Assembly: GCF_934424005.1 (NCBI RefSeq)
Contig: NZ_CAKRXI010000014.1
Coordinates: 6,464-70,463, forward strand
DNA from: an uncultured Blautia sp.
GTDB taxonomy: Bacteria; Bacillota; Clostridia; Lachnospirales; Lachnospiraceae
Direction of reading: 5' to 3'
Length of the DNA: 64,000 nucleotides
In this document: piece after piece, positions 53,465-62,600 of the stretch
Numbering within the stretch: position 1 is the stretch's first letter
Layout of the letters: each line of letters opens with the position of its first letter
Translations under genes and position numbers: made by a program
The notes under the pieces: model-generated
The model's input: only the letters and a program-made list of their open reading frames with translations
Databases searched by the model: none
Told to the model about the DNA's origin: nothing

Positions 53465-53645
53465 TCCTCTGTCCTTTTGCCTGAGAGATTCAAGACGCTT
53501 ACGCGTCGCTTGCACCTTCGGCCCCTGTACTGAAACAGGCGTCTCCAGAGATACGATCCATTTACAGTTTCTGTCCGACAATACGGATACCTGAGAGTTT
53601 TACTCCTTCGGTGGGCTTATACCTCTTTCCTGCAAACTTCACCTC
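53465..53645 (-). ncRNA. Tandem glycine riboswitch
   Basis: Two aptamers in series on the minus strand. First: CACCGAAGGAGTAAAACTCTC...CTCTGGAGA; second: GGCCGAAGGTGCAAG...TTGAATCTCTCAGGCAAAAG GACAGAGG. The CCGAAGG and CTCTCAGG cores of both halves match the glycine class. Downstream, GAGGATG can pair with CATCC in the expression region before the symporter ribosome site. It senses glycine and controls the AGCS gene; the direction (on or off) cannot be told from here. Confidence 0.95.
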
Positions 53646-53667
53646 GTTATTGCTGTTACTGCGTTAT

Positions 53668-53696
53668 ACTATAGTGCTAAATCAGAAAAAAGTCAA
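53668..53696 (-). promoter_or_regulatory. Promoter of the glycine-riboswitch transcript
   Basis: Minus strand TTGACT (53696-53691), 17 bases, TATAGT (53673-53668); start near 53661, about 16 bases before the first aptamer. The -35 lies in the 3' arm of the preceding terminator. Confidence 0.85.
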
Positions 53697-53731
53697 GATA
53701 GAAAAAAATATTCTTCCTTCTTGACTTTTTT
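53686..53731 (-). terminator. Terminator of the dehydratase operon
   Basis: AAAAAAGTCAAG and CTTGACTTTTTT, 12-base arms with a 22-base loop, just after leuC. Confidence 0.85.
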
Positions 53732-53749
53732 TGGTGTTTTTTTACGTTT

Positions 53750-54994
53750 TTATTTCGGGCTGACAATCTTTCCAGCCACTGCACATGCTGCTGCAGTCTT
53801 TGGAGATGCCAGATAGATTTCTACTTTGGAAGTTCCCATACGTCCAAGGAAATTACGGTTATTTGTTGCTACAACACGCTCTCCATCTGTCAGAATACCA
53901 CCTGCACGTCCACAGCACAGTCCACATCCCGGATGTGTGATCATTGCGCCTGCTTCTGCCAGCGTATCAAGAATACCAAGTTCAATTGCCTGTCTGTAGA
54001 TCTTGCGGCTTGCCGGTGTCACGATCAGTTTTACATAATCAGCAACTTTCTTACCTTTCAGGACTTCAGCCGCTGCTGCCAGATCTTCCAGACGTCCATT
54101 TGTACAGGAGCCGATAAATACCTGATCGATCTCCGTTCCTTCCAGTGTGCTGACATCACGGATCTTATCCACCTGTGACGGGCATGCCATGACCGGAACA
54201 AAATCCTCCCCACGGTAAGTCATCGTCTTGAGATATGCAGCATCCCCATCCCCGACAAGACTCTTCTGAAAATCGTTCAGTTCAATCTCACAGTACTCTG
54301 CTGTCTTTTCATCTGGTGTGAAAAGTGCACATTTTGCCCCTGCCTCGATTGCCATGTTTGCGATGGTCATGCGGCTTGCAACGGACATATTTTTGACTGC
54401 ACTGCCTGTAAATTCCAGTGCACGGTAAGTTGCACCGTCTGCGCCCAGATCACCGATCAGACGAAGAATTACATCTTTGGACATAACATTCTCCGGAAGT
54501 TCTCCATCGATCACAACCTTGATCGTCTCCGGAACTTTGATCCACATGGTTCCTGTTCCAAGAATGCTTGCCATCTCTGTATATCCGATACCGGAAGAAA
54601 ATGCACCGACGCATCCGTAAGTAGTTGTATGACTGTCTGTACCAAAGACAATATTACCCGGTTTGACATAACCAGCCTCTGTCATCAGCTGATGACAGAT
54701 TCCATCGCTTCTGTGTACGTTTTTCATTCCGTATTTTTCTGCAAATGCATCTCCCACATGGAAATGTCTGGTATCGTCCAGCTGACTTGCCGGTACAAGG
54801 TGGTCATAGATCAGAACAACTTTGTCCGGATCCCATAATTTCTTGAATCCCATCTCTTCAAACTTCTCTGCAACAAATGGAATAAAAATATCATGAATCA
54901 TGACTCTGTCTACATTAACGGTCACGATATCGCCAGGTTTTACTGTATGACCCACATTATTTCTGATAATCTTTTCAATAACTGTTTCGCCCAT
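53750..54994 (-). CDS. leuC: Isopropylmalate dehydratase-type large subunit (first pair)
   Basis: 414-residue aconitase-superfamily large subunit with the three-cysteine [4Fe-4S] pattern: GSCTNGRLEDL, and HPGCGLCCG. HFHVGDAFAEKYGMKNVHRSDGICHQL and VFGTDSHTTTYGCVGAFSSGIG are the family core. It isomerises 2- to 3-isopropylmalate or a related malate. It is the last gene of a run of two large/small pairs and lies 13 bases after its small subunit. No leuA or leuB is in the window, so leucine synthesis is likely but not shown; see the second pair. Confidence 0.9.
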   Translation of the reverse strand: MGETVIEKIIRNNVGHTVKPGDIVTVNVDRVMIHDIFIPFVAEKFEEMGFKKLWDPDKVVLIYDHLVPASQLDDTRHFHVGDAFAEKYGMKNVHRSDGICHQLMTEAGYVKPGNIVFGTDSHTTTYGCVGAFSSGIGYTEMASILGTGTMWIKVPETIKVVIDGELPENVMSKDVILRLIGDLGADGATYRALEFTGSAVKNMSVASRMTIANMAIEAGAKCALFTPDEKTAEYCEIELNDFQKSLVGDGDAAYLKTMTYRGEDFVPVMACPSQVDKIRDVSTLEGTEIDQVFIGSCTNGRLEDLAAAAEVLKGKKVADYVKLIVTPASRKIYRQAIELGILDTLAEAGAMITHPGCGLCCGRAGGILTDGERVVATNNRNFLGRMGTSKVEIYLASPKTAAACAVAGKIVSPK

Positions 54995-55007
54995 CTGCTC
55001 TTCCTCC

Positions 55008-55499
55008 TTAGTCCAGTCCGTTCAGTTTGCGCATGGCTTTTACAAGTCCACCGGCCTGAATGATACTCATCAGATTCTCCGGCAGGGAAGCGATCGGGTA
55101 CTGTTTTCCATCATAGTCTACATGTTCATTCATCACAACAGTAACGGTATCTCCCTCTTTGATATCATCGTGAAGATCCGGCTGCTCGATCAGCAGAAGT
55201 CCGTTGTTGATAGAGTTTCTGAAGAAAATTCTTGCAAATGATTTTGCAATGACACACTGGATTCCCAGTGCTTTGATAATCTCCGGTGCCTGTTCTCTGG
55301 AAGAACCGCAGCCGAAGTTTTTGCCGGCAACAATGATGTCGCCTTTCTGGATCTGTCCAGCCAGTTCCGGACGGAGCGGGCTGAATCCATACTGTTTCAT
55401 ATCATCAATTGTCTTGAGTGCCAGATACTCGGTTGGGATGATGATATCGGTATCGATGTCATCACCAAGTACCCACACTTTGCCTGTAAACTTTTCCAT
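55008..55499 (-). CDS. leuD: Isopropylmalate dehydratase-type small subunit (first pair)
   Basis: 163-residue swivel domain with KNFGCGSSREQAPEIIKALG near residue 60, the conserved Ser/Arg pair. The substrate-selecting loop after TDIIIPTE reads Y25-LAL. In characterised archaeal relatives this YL-x-x loop differs between isopropylmalate (e.g. YLVY) and homoaconitase (YLRT) enzymes, so the hydrophobic YLAL favours an isopropylmalate-like side chain. Partner of the adjacent large subunit. Confidence 0.88.
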   Translation of the reverse strand: MEKFTGKVWVLGDDIDTDIIIPTEYLALKTIDDMKQYGFSPLRPELAGQIQKGDIIVAGKNFGCGSSREQAPEIIKALGIQCVIAKSFARIFFRNSINNGLLLIEQPDLHDDIKEGDTVTVVMNEHVDYDGKQYPIASLPENLMSIIQAGGLVKAMRKLNGLD

Positions 55500-55524
55500 A
55501 ATCTATGTTATCCTCTTCTCTTTC

Positions 55525-56775
55525 TCAGATTTCAGACGGCAGTGCGATCTTGCCTGCAATTGCAGATGCGGTAACAGTTGCTGCAGATCCAAGATATACT
55601 TTGGAGCTCGGATGTCCTGCACGTCCCTTGAAGTTACGTGTTCCTGTACTGATCAGGACTTCATTTTCACCGATGACACCCTGGCAGCTTCCCCAGCATA
55701 CACTGCAGTTCGGGTTCATAACAATCGCGCCTGCTTCCATGAAGATGTCGATCAGCCCTTCTTTTAATGCCTGACGATAGATGGTCTGGCTTGCCGGAAC
55801 AACGAGGAAACGTACCTTGTCAGATACTTTCTTTCCTTTGATAATCTCAGCACCTACGCGCAGATCTTCAATACGACCGTTATTACAGGACCCAAGAAAT
55901 GCTTCATTAATCTCAATTCCGCATGCTTCTTCTGCCGGAACAACATTGTCTACGAAATCCGGTTTTGCAACTACCGGACGAACTTTGCTGAGATCGAAGG
56001 TATACTCTCTTACATATTTTGCATCCGGATCACTGTGGAATACAGCCTTTGGTTCGCGTCCATGTTCTTTGAGGTATTCCATTGCTTTTTCGTCTGCTTC
56101 AAAGATACCTGTCTTAGCACCTGCCTCTACTGCCATGTTGCAGAGAGTCATACGATCGCTGATGCTTAATGTTTTTGCGCCTTCTCCGGTGAATTCCATT
56201 ACCTGATAGTTACATCCGTTTGCACCAACTTCTCCAATGATGGTAAGGATCAGGTCACGGGCGGTAACACCTTCCGGAAGTTTACCGGTCAGATTGAATT
56301 TTACAGATTCCGGAACCAGTACCCAGGAAGTTCCTGTTACCATTCCATAAAGAAAGTCTGTACATCCGACACCGGTTCCGAATGCGCCAAGTGCACCATA
56401 AGAACAGGTATGGCTGTCTGCGCCAAAGATCAGTTCACCCGGACGAACATAATTCTCAATCATAACCTGATGGCAGACGCCTTTGCCTTCCCAGAAATCA
56501 ATGTTATTTTCTTTTGCAAAGTCTCTCATTTTTTTCTGGGATGCTGCTGTTTTCGGACAGTCAGACGGTACGTTGTGGTCAACGATAAAAACAAGTTTTT
56601 TTGTATCTGCAATATGCGGATTTTTTAATTTATTATTATACATATCTACAGTCAGATGTGTGGTTCCGTCATTACTCATCAGACGGTCAAGCTGAACCGT
56701 ATGGATATCACCAGGTTTAACACTATCCACACCGGCTGCTGCTGCGATGATTTTTTCTGCGATTGTCATTCCCAT
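55525..56775 (-). CDS. Isopropylmalate/dimethylmalate dehydratase-type large subunit (second pair)
   Basis: 416 residues. FAKENNIDFWEGKGVCHQVM, LIFGADSHTCSYGALGAFGTGVG, and the [4Fe-4S] cysteines GSCNNGRIEDL plus MNPNCSVCWGSCQGV. It is clearly homologous to the first pair but differs in the cluster surroundings (NPNCSVCWG against HPGCGLCCG). It may be the true LeuC, or a paralogue for citramalate, dimethylmalate or homo-citrate-type substrates. Its start MTIAEKIIAAAAG is at an ATG two codons on from 56775 in the same frame. Confidence 0.88.
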   Translation of the reverse strand: MGMTIAEKIIAAAAGVDSVKPGDIHTVQLDRLMSNDGTTHLTVDMYNNKLKNPHIADTKKLVFIVDHNVPSDCPKTAASQKKMRDFAKENNIDFWEGKGVCHQVMIENYVRPGELIFGADSHTCSYGALGAFGTGVGCTDFLYGMVTGTSWVLVPESVKFNLTGKLPEGVTARDLILTIIGEVGANGCNYQVMEFTGEGAKTLSISDRMTLCNMAVEAGAKTGIFEADEKAMEYLKEHGREPKAVFHSDPDAKYVREYTFDLSKVRPVVAKPDFVDNVVPAEEACGIEINEAFLGSCNNGRIEDLRVGAEIIKGKKVSDKVRFLVVPASQTIYRQALKEGLIDIFMEAGAIVMNPNCSVCWGSCQGVIGENEVLISTGTRNFKGRAGHPSSKVYLGSAATVTASAIAGKIALPSEI

Positions 56776-56777
56776 GG

Positions 56778-57260
56778 TTATTTCTCCTCCTTGTTCAGTG
56801 AAGCGATCAGGCCGCCCTGATTCAGAATACCCTGCATATATTCCGGAAGTTTGGTACAGGTATAAGTCTTTCCGTTTGCAACTGCTGTACCATCAGACAT
56901 ATGAAGTTCCATGGTATCTCCGGTCTGTACATCATCTGGAAGATCTTTACAGACAATTGCCGGAAGTCCGATGTTGATCGCATTTCTGAAGAAAATTCTT
57001 GCAAAGGATTTGGCGATAACGGCCTGTACCCCAAGTGCTTTGAGTACGCCCGGTGCCTGTTCTCTGGAAGAACCACAGCCAAAGTTCTCACCGCCAACTA
57101 CGAAATCTCCCGGTTTTACTTTCTTTGCAAAATCAGGATCCAATGATTCAAATGTATGACCCTTCATTTCATCCAGATTTGGCAGAAGCAGATACTGGGA
57201 TGCAATGATCTGGTCTGTATCAAGGTCATTATGAAATTTAAAAATTGTACCTTTTTCCAT
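56778..57260 (-). CDS. Isopropylmalate/dimethylmalate dehydratase-type small subunit (second pair)
   Basis: 160-residue swivel domain: ENFGCGSSREQAPGVLKALG near residue 60. The substrate loop after TDQIIASQ reads YLLL (residues 23-26), a different sequence from the first pair's YLAL. It is the first gene of the four-gene operon and lies 3 bases before the large subunit of its pair. AAAGGAACTATTATT is its ribosome site. Confidence 0.88.
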   Translation of the reverse strand: MEKGTIFKFHNDLDTDQIIASQYLLLPNLDEMKGHTFESLDPDFAKKVKPGDFVVGGENFGCGSSREQAPGVLKALGVQAVIAKSFARIFFRNAINIGLPAIVCKDLPDDVQTGDTMELHMSDGTAVANGKTYTCTKLPEYMQGILNQGGLIASLNKEEK

Positions 57261-57302
57261 AATAATAGTTCCTTTCTATGTATAACTATTCATTTTCTCT
57301 CT

Positions 57303-57330
57303 ATTCTACCACAAATTTACGTAATAGCAA
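57303..57330 (-). promoter_or_regulatory. Promoter of the four-gene dehydratase operon
   Basis: Minus strand TTGCTA (57330-57325), 16 bases, TAGAAT (57308-57303) with TGG extension. Start near 57296. Confidence 0.75.
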
Positions 57331-57354
57331 AATGTATATTTATAAGAATTTTGC
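57327..57354. promoter_or_regulatory. Interrupted palindrome overlapping the dehydratase -35
   Basis: GCAAAAT, 14 bases, ATTTTGC. Its edge covers four bases of the -35 box. Such placement fits an activator (e.g. LysR type) or repressor. Confidence 0.45.
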
Positions 57355-57363
57355 ATTAAAAAC

Positions 57364-57876
57364 TTATTCAGATTTTTCCAGTAACTCATATGCAATACGC
57401 GGGCTTCCATCCGGCACATACACGATTCCACACCGTACAAAGCCATATTTTTCAAGTACATGCTGCATTACTTTATTATCCTCATGTGTATCTATTCGTA
57501 AATGCGGTATCTGTGCCTTACAGTAGTCCATGATCTTTTCCAGCACATTACGGACCGTTCCATCACTCGCAACACGGTGTACTGCAGCATACTCTGTATC
57601 CACCATCCAGCTGCCCTGTTCAATTTTCAGATAAACAGGATCCTCTCCTTTTATAAAAGCAAATACTGCATGGATTATTGCTTCATCTGCGACCGCATCT
57701 TCCAGTACATACAGATCTCCCTGAGAAATATCATCTTCCAGCAGTTCTTCCGGTCTGTCCCCTGCTCCCCACTGTGCCTGATTTCCGTTCTCCCGCATAA
57801 ATTGTCTCGCTGTTTCATAAATCTCATAAATTCGCGGCAGGTCCTCCTTTTCCGCTTTTCTGATCATATATGACAT
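57364..57876 (-). CDS. GNAT-family N-acetyltransferase
   Basis: 170 residues with the acetyl-CoA fold: MSYMIRKAEKEDLPRIYEIYE at the start, YAAVHRVASDGTVRNVLEKIMDYCK near residue 92 (usual V-x-x-x-x-G-x-G/A loop, here degenerate), and HEDNKVMQHVLEKYGFVRCGIV near 130. Substrate unknown. Ribosome site AGGAGGAACTAC. Own promoter at 57911-57939. Confidence 0.85.
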   Translation of the reverse strand: MSYMIRKAEKEDLPRIYEIYETARQFMRENGNQAQWGAGDRPEELLEDDISQGDLYVLEDAVADEAIIHAVFAFIKGEDPVYLKIEQGSWMVDTEYAAVHRVASDGTVRNVLEKIMDYCKAQIPHLRIDTHEDNKVMQHVLEKYGFVRCGIVYVPDGSPRIAYELLEKSE

Positions 57877-57910
57877 GTAGTTCCTCCTGAATCTTCCTTT
57901 TTACATTTTT

Positions 57911-57939
57911 ATTATAATTAGTCGATGTTTTTCTGTAAA
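57911..57939 (-). promoter_or_regulatory. Promoter of the GNAT gene
   Basis: Minus strand TTTACA (57939-57934), 17 bases, TATAAT (57916-57911). Confidence 0.75.
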
Positions 57940-57970
57940 GTCAGCATTCAAAGCGGAGCGTTTTTGTGTA

Positions 57971-57998
57971 ATAGGAACATTACGTAGTAATTTCCTAT
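57971..57998. repeat. Hairpin upstream of the GNAT promoter
   Basis: ATAGGAACATTAC and GTAATTTCCTAT pair over 12 bases with one bulge. Role unknown; may be an operator or second terminator. Confidence 0.4.
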
Positions 57999-58003
57999 AA
58001 CGT

Positions 58004-58054
58004 AAAAAATGCTGCCGGATCTGCTCCTCTCCGGAGAAATCCAGCAACATTTTC
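58004..58054 (-). terminator. Terminator of the PNPSEA-repeat protein gene
   Basis: AAAATGTTGCTGGAT pairs with ATCCGGCAGCATTTTTT on the minus strand, ending in a T-tract. Confidence 0.9.
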
Positions 58055-58080
58055 AACTATATTTCAGGGATGATCATGAT

Positions 58081-59592
58081 TTATTTTTCGCCTCTGCGAT
58101 GTTTCAGTCGAAGTGCCCAGAAAGCAAGTACAACATCAACAAACGCAAACAGGAACATCATTGCAGAGCCTGCAACCTTTGTCTCATCTGCAGTTTTTAC
58201 ACCATCTGTTTTCTGTGAACCAGATGCATTTCCTGCAGTATTTGTTCCATTAGAATTTGTTCCGTCAGAACCGGAAGCGCCGCCATTTCCACCATTATTT
58301 CCAGAATCCGCGTTTGTTACAGCCGGGGTCGGTGTATCTGTTGCATTCGGAGTTTCCGTTGCATTCGGCATTTCTGTCACCGCTGGTGTCGCAGTGGTAT
58401 CCGGTGTTACACTTGGATTTGGTGCTTCACTCGGGTTCGGTGCTTCACTCGGGTTCGGTGCTTCACTTGGGTTCGGTGCTTCACTCGGGTTTGGTGCTTC
58501 ACTCGGGTTTGGTGCTTCACTCGGGTTCGGTGCCTCACTTGGGTTCGGTGCCTCACTTGGGTTCGGTGCTTCACTCGGGTTTGGTGCTTCACTCGGGTTT
58601 GGTGCTTCACTCGGGTTTGGTGCTTCACTCGGGTTCGGTGCTTCACTCGGGTTCGGTGCTTCACTCGGGTTTGGTGCTTCACTCGGGTTTGGTGCTTCAC
58701 TTGGGTTTGGTGCCTCACTCGGGTTCGGTACTACCGGTTCTGTCGGTGCCGGAATTACTGCACTTGCAGTTCCGAATCCGAAGTCCATACCTGACCACGG
58801 AATAACGAATCCGTTAGACCAGTATTCTCTCCATCCAAGACTCGGGCACATATTACTTTCATCCCAATAATTGAATGACGAAGTAAATGTCATTGTCTGT
58901 GTATATGTTTTTCCCGTTTCCGGATCTGTAAATGTCACATCTTTTGTAATAGATACTGTGTATTCAATCGGGCAGGCATATGTTCCTGTCGGAAAGACTC
59001 CTGCAATGTGGATCTGTCCCTGTCCCATAACGATTGCTCCCACATAATCCGGAGAAACTGTAATGTTTCCAAGATCTCCTTCATCAAAGACCACTGTCTG
59101 AGTTAAAGTTTTATCTCCAACCGTCAATGAAGCAGATGCCACTCTTGACATGTCAATATGACTGACTGTACCTGAAACAGCAAGACCCGCTTCTTCTGCA
59201 GCTGTACCATCCTCTTCTGCTGCAAGTACTTTTTCACTTTCTTCCGGTGTCTCCTCCGGGTCAATCGTATTCTCTGTTACATCTGTTTCTTCTGCATTTT
59301 TTTCAACATCTTCACTGCCAGCTTCTGATTCAGAATCCTCTGCTGTATCCTGTTCCTCAGAATCCGTTTCTTCCGAACTTTTTTCTTCGTCCGCTTTTGT
59401 TTCTTCTTCGTCAGTACTTTTTTCTTCAGTATCTGTATCTGTACTTTCCTGTGCATTTTCGTCAGAAGCTGTGGTTTCCTGTTCCGTAGGATATTCGTCA
59501 GAAGCCATGGCAATGCTTGCGCCCTGCATGATCATTGCAGCACCAACAAGGCATACGGCAACCTTTTTCCATCCCAGCCATTTTCTATACAT
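58081..59592 (-). CDS. Secreted surface protein with a PNPSEA repeat stalk and VKTAD tail
   Basis: 503 residues. Signal peptide (MYRKWLGWKKVAVCLVGAAMI...), an acidic Glu/Asp/Thr region (residues ~31-145), a domain of about 130 residues without a recognised family (beta-rich, with SHIDMSRVASASLTVGDK), then 17 exact PNPSEA repeats plus PNPSVT, a Ser/Thr/Pro tail, and a C-terminus VKTADETKVAGSAMMFLFAF with a hydrophobic helix and KHRRGEK. The last part resembles a sortase-anchor region but the motif reads KTAD instead of KTGD. The proline-rich stalk would span the wall. Probably displays the N-terminal domain outside. Confidence 0.85.
   Translation of the reverse strand: MYRKWLGWKKVAVCLVGAAMIMQGASIAMASDEYPTEQETTASDENAQESTDTDTEEKSTDEEETKADEEKSSEETDSEEQDTAEDSESEAGSEDVEKNAEETDVTENTIDPEETPEESEKVLAAEEDGTAAEEAGLAVSGTVSHIDMSRVASASLTVGDKTLTQTVVFDEGDLGNITVSPDYVGAIVMGQGQIHIAGVFPTGTYACPIEYTVSITKDVTFTDPETGKTYTQTMTFTSSFNYWDESNMCPSLGWREYWSNGFVIPWSGMDFGFGTASAVIPAPTEPVVPNPSEAPNPSEAPNPSEAPNPSEAPNPSEAPNPSEAPNPSEAPNPSEAPNPSEAPNPSEAPNPSEAPNPSEAPNPSEAPNPSEAPNPSEAPNPSEAPNPSEAPNPSVTPDTTATPAVTEMPNATETPNATDTPTPAVTNADSGNNGGNGGASGSDGTNSNGTNTAGNASGSQKTDGVKTADETKVAGSAMMFLFAFVDVVLAFWALRLKHRRGEK
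58421..58726. repeat. 17 tandem 18-base repeats coding PNPSEA
   Basis: Unit GGTGCTTCACTCGGGTTC on the plus strand (reverse codes PNPSEA). Seventeen copies fill 306 bases without interruption; copies differ only at C/T positions that do not change the protein. Confidence 0.95.
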
Positions 59593-59660
59593 TTCTTTCT
59601 TCCTCCTCGTTTTCAGAGGCAGCGCCCGGCTGCCCCTGCCACATAAATGGATTTTATTTC

Positions 59661-62600
59661 TTATTTAACTTTAACCTTTGATGATCTGCGGCTCCAGGAT
59701 GACCAGATTTCCCTGCCGTTTACGGCCTTGCAGCTGCGTACACGAACGTAATAATTCTTTTTGCCTGTAAGTCCCTTCAGAACAGTCTTTCCAATCTTAT
59801 TATTCGTGATTGTTACAGTTTTTGTGGACTTACCTTTAAACTTTTTACTCTGGCTGTACTGTACAACATACTTCGTTGCCTGTCCGTCACGTTTCCAGCT
59901 TACATTCAATGTTCCCTTTGCACCTTTTTTAACAGAAGGTTTTTTCAATGTCTTAAGCTTGATCGTAAAGGCTGCCTTGCCTGCGTATTTTGCAAATTTG
60001 CCCTTGCCTTTAACGATCACGGTTGCGTAGCCGACCTTTTTATTATTTTTATAAGTTACTTTATAATACTTGCTGCTTACTTTCTTTCTTCCGTTATACA
60101 CAGTAACCTTTGGTTTTGCATTCTTTCCATTATATACATAAGATGTTTTGGAAAGTTTCAGTCGCAACTTTTTCGTATAAGTTGTAAAGTTGCTGATTAA
60201 TTTAATATTTCCATTTGCATCTGTACTTACGGAAATATTATATCCTGCCGGAGTTCCAACTGCCTTGCCGGTATACTGAATTCGTTTTCCGGCTGCATTT
60301 CTGTCAAGACCCGAAACGGTTGCTTTCCAGTTATTTGCTTCTGTCAGAGTTACTCTCTTGCCTGTTGTCTTTCCATTTGCATAGATTTCAACAACCAGCT
60401 GAGCCGGACGGGAATCCACCACATTATCCAGATCATTCCATGCATTCTGAACAGTCACATTCATTTTCTGTACATTATGCGTGTACTCTGCTTTATATCC
60501 CTCTAAAGCACTACCGGTTACTTTTACGGTATATCCGGAAACAGCATACGCGATCACACTATAAGCGATTTCTTTTCCGGCTTTATATTTTGGAAGATCT
60601 GACCAGGTCTTTGTCCACTCTTTATTTGACTCAATAACTGCTTTGTCACCAAGCGCTGTTCCGTCTGCATAAAGCTGAACAAGTGTATCTGTCGGACGGA
60701 TTCCATCCTGGTTATTTGCGTCATTCCATGATGCTCTTGCGCTGACATTTACCATTGCCGGAATATGTTTATAAGTAAGTACAAGACCTTTTTCATCAAG
60801 AATATCTCCAGCTACAGAAACATCATACCCATCTGCCTCTGTACCCTTTACTTCATATTTGATTCTTGTTCCGTCTTTCTTCACATCTACAGATGCAAAT
60901 TTTGTTGTCCAGTTGTTCTCTGCATTCAGAGTCACTTTGTTTCCTGTTGCTTCTCCGTTTGCATAAAGCTCTGCTTCTACTGCTTCGATACGCGCTCCAT
61001 CCTGATTCTCCGCATCATCCCATGTTACAGAAACCGGAATCTTAACAGATGTCGGCACATACGTATTGGTTACAGAAAAACCATCTGCTACAGTTCCGCT
61101 TACAACGGATTCATATGTTTCCGCAAGACCACTTACTTCTACTGTATACTGGATTTCTTCTCCGACATTACCTGTTCTGTATTTCTGCAATCCGGTCCAT
61201 GTTTTTGAAAAACCATTTGCTGTATCCAGTATGATCTTGTCTCCTGACTTAACACCATCTGCCATAAGCTGTACACTGTATGAAGTCGGACGATTTCCGT
61301 CCTGGTTCTCCTTATCATTCCATACAGTACTTACAGTCACATTAACAACTGCGGTCTTATGTGTATACTTCAGTGAAAATCCTTTTGCTCCACTTCCAGT
61401 TACATCACAGGTATAGTTTTCGACTTCTGATACCTGAACAGTATACTCAATCGTCTTACCATCTTTCTTCAGTTCTTTCTCACCAAAAGATGCTGTCCAG
61501 TTGTTTTCTGCATTCAGAGTTACTTTATCGCCTGTTGCTTTTCCATCTGCATAAAGCTCTGCTTCTACTTTTTCCGGACGAACGCCATCCTGATTCTCTG
61601 CATCGTCCCATGTCGCAGACACTGCGATCTCAGCTGCTGCCGGAACGTGAGATGCTTTAAATACAAATCCATTTGCTGCATCACCGCTCGTTGTTACAGT
61701 ATATTGATCTTCTTCTGTTGAAATGTCACTTACTTCTACTGTATAAGTAAGTGCTTTTCCGGCTTTATATTTCGGAAGATCTTCCCAGGTTTTCGTCCAG
61801 TTACTGCCAGCATTCACCTTAATAGCATCACCAACATTTTCGCCATCTGCTTTCAGCTGGAAGCTTACAGACTTCGGACGGATTCCATCTTTATCATCTG
61901 CATCATCCCATGTTACAGATGCTGTGACGGATGTAACCGCTGCTTTATGAGTAAATGTAAGTGTTGTTCCATTTGCTTCACTTGTATATTCTTCTACATC
62001 CTTTGTAGTTTTCAGGGTATACGCAATGGCTTTACCAGCTTTATATACTGGCATTGCGCTAATTGTAGCTGTCCAGTTTTCATCTGCTTTCAGAGTTACC
62101 ATTTTATCTGTTGCTGCGTCACCTGCATAAAGAACTGCATCAATAGATGCCGGACGAACACCATCCTGGTTCTCTGCGTCATCCCATTTAGCGGATACTG
62201 TCAGGTCTTTGACTGCTGGTGTGTAGGAGTTCTTAACTGTGATTGCTCCTGTTTCTTCGTCTTTGCTAACTGTAAATGTATATCCTTCCGGAAGTCCGGA
62301 TTCTTCTACTGTGTATTCAACTGCCTGACCAACTGCACCTTCTTTGTTTACTGGAAGGTTTGACCATGTCTTGGTCCAGTTTCCTTCGCTGTCTGCTTTT
62401 ACAGTGATGCCATCGCCAACTGCTTCTTCATCAGCTTTGAGCTGTAAGGTTACTTCCTTCGGACGCTTTCCATCCTGGTTGTCTGCGTCATCCCATGTTA
62501 CGTTTGCTGTGACAGCTGTTTTTTCGATTTCATGTTTGTATGTAACAACAAAATTATCATCGGAAGAAGTTCTTGTTACTTCTGCTGTGTAATTGTTTGC

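Noticed and set aside
57261..57363. Leucine T-box or leader-peptide attenuator before the dehydratase operon
   Set aside because: No T-box sequence, no run of Leu codons and no terminator; only a short leader and an upstream palindrome.
58421..58726. Possible CRISPR array
   Set aside because: Units are contiguous 18-base repeats without spacers and encode PNPSEA; no cas genes nearby.
58070..58870. Long plus-strand frame reading FGASLG repeats through the PNPSEA array, and other frames over the same bases
   Set aside because: An 18-base repeat keeps all frames open; the minus-strand frame has the signal peptide, ribosome site and terminator.
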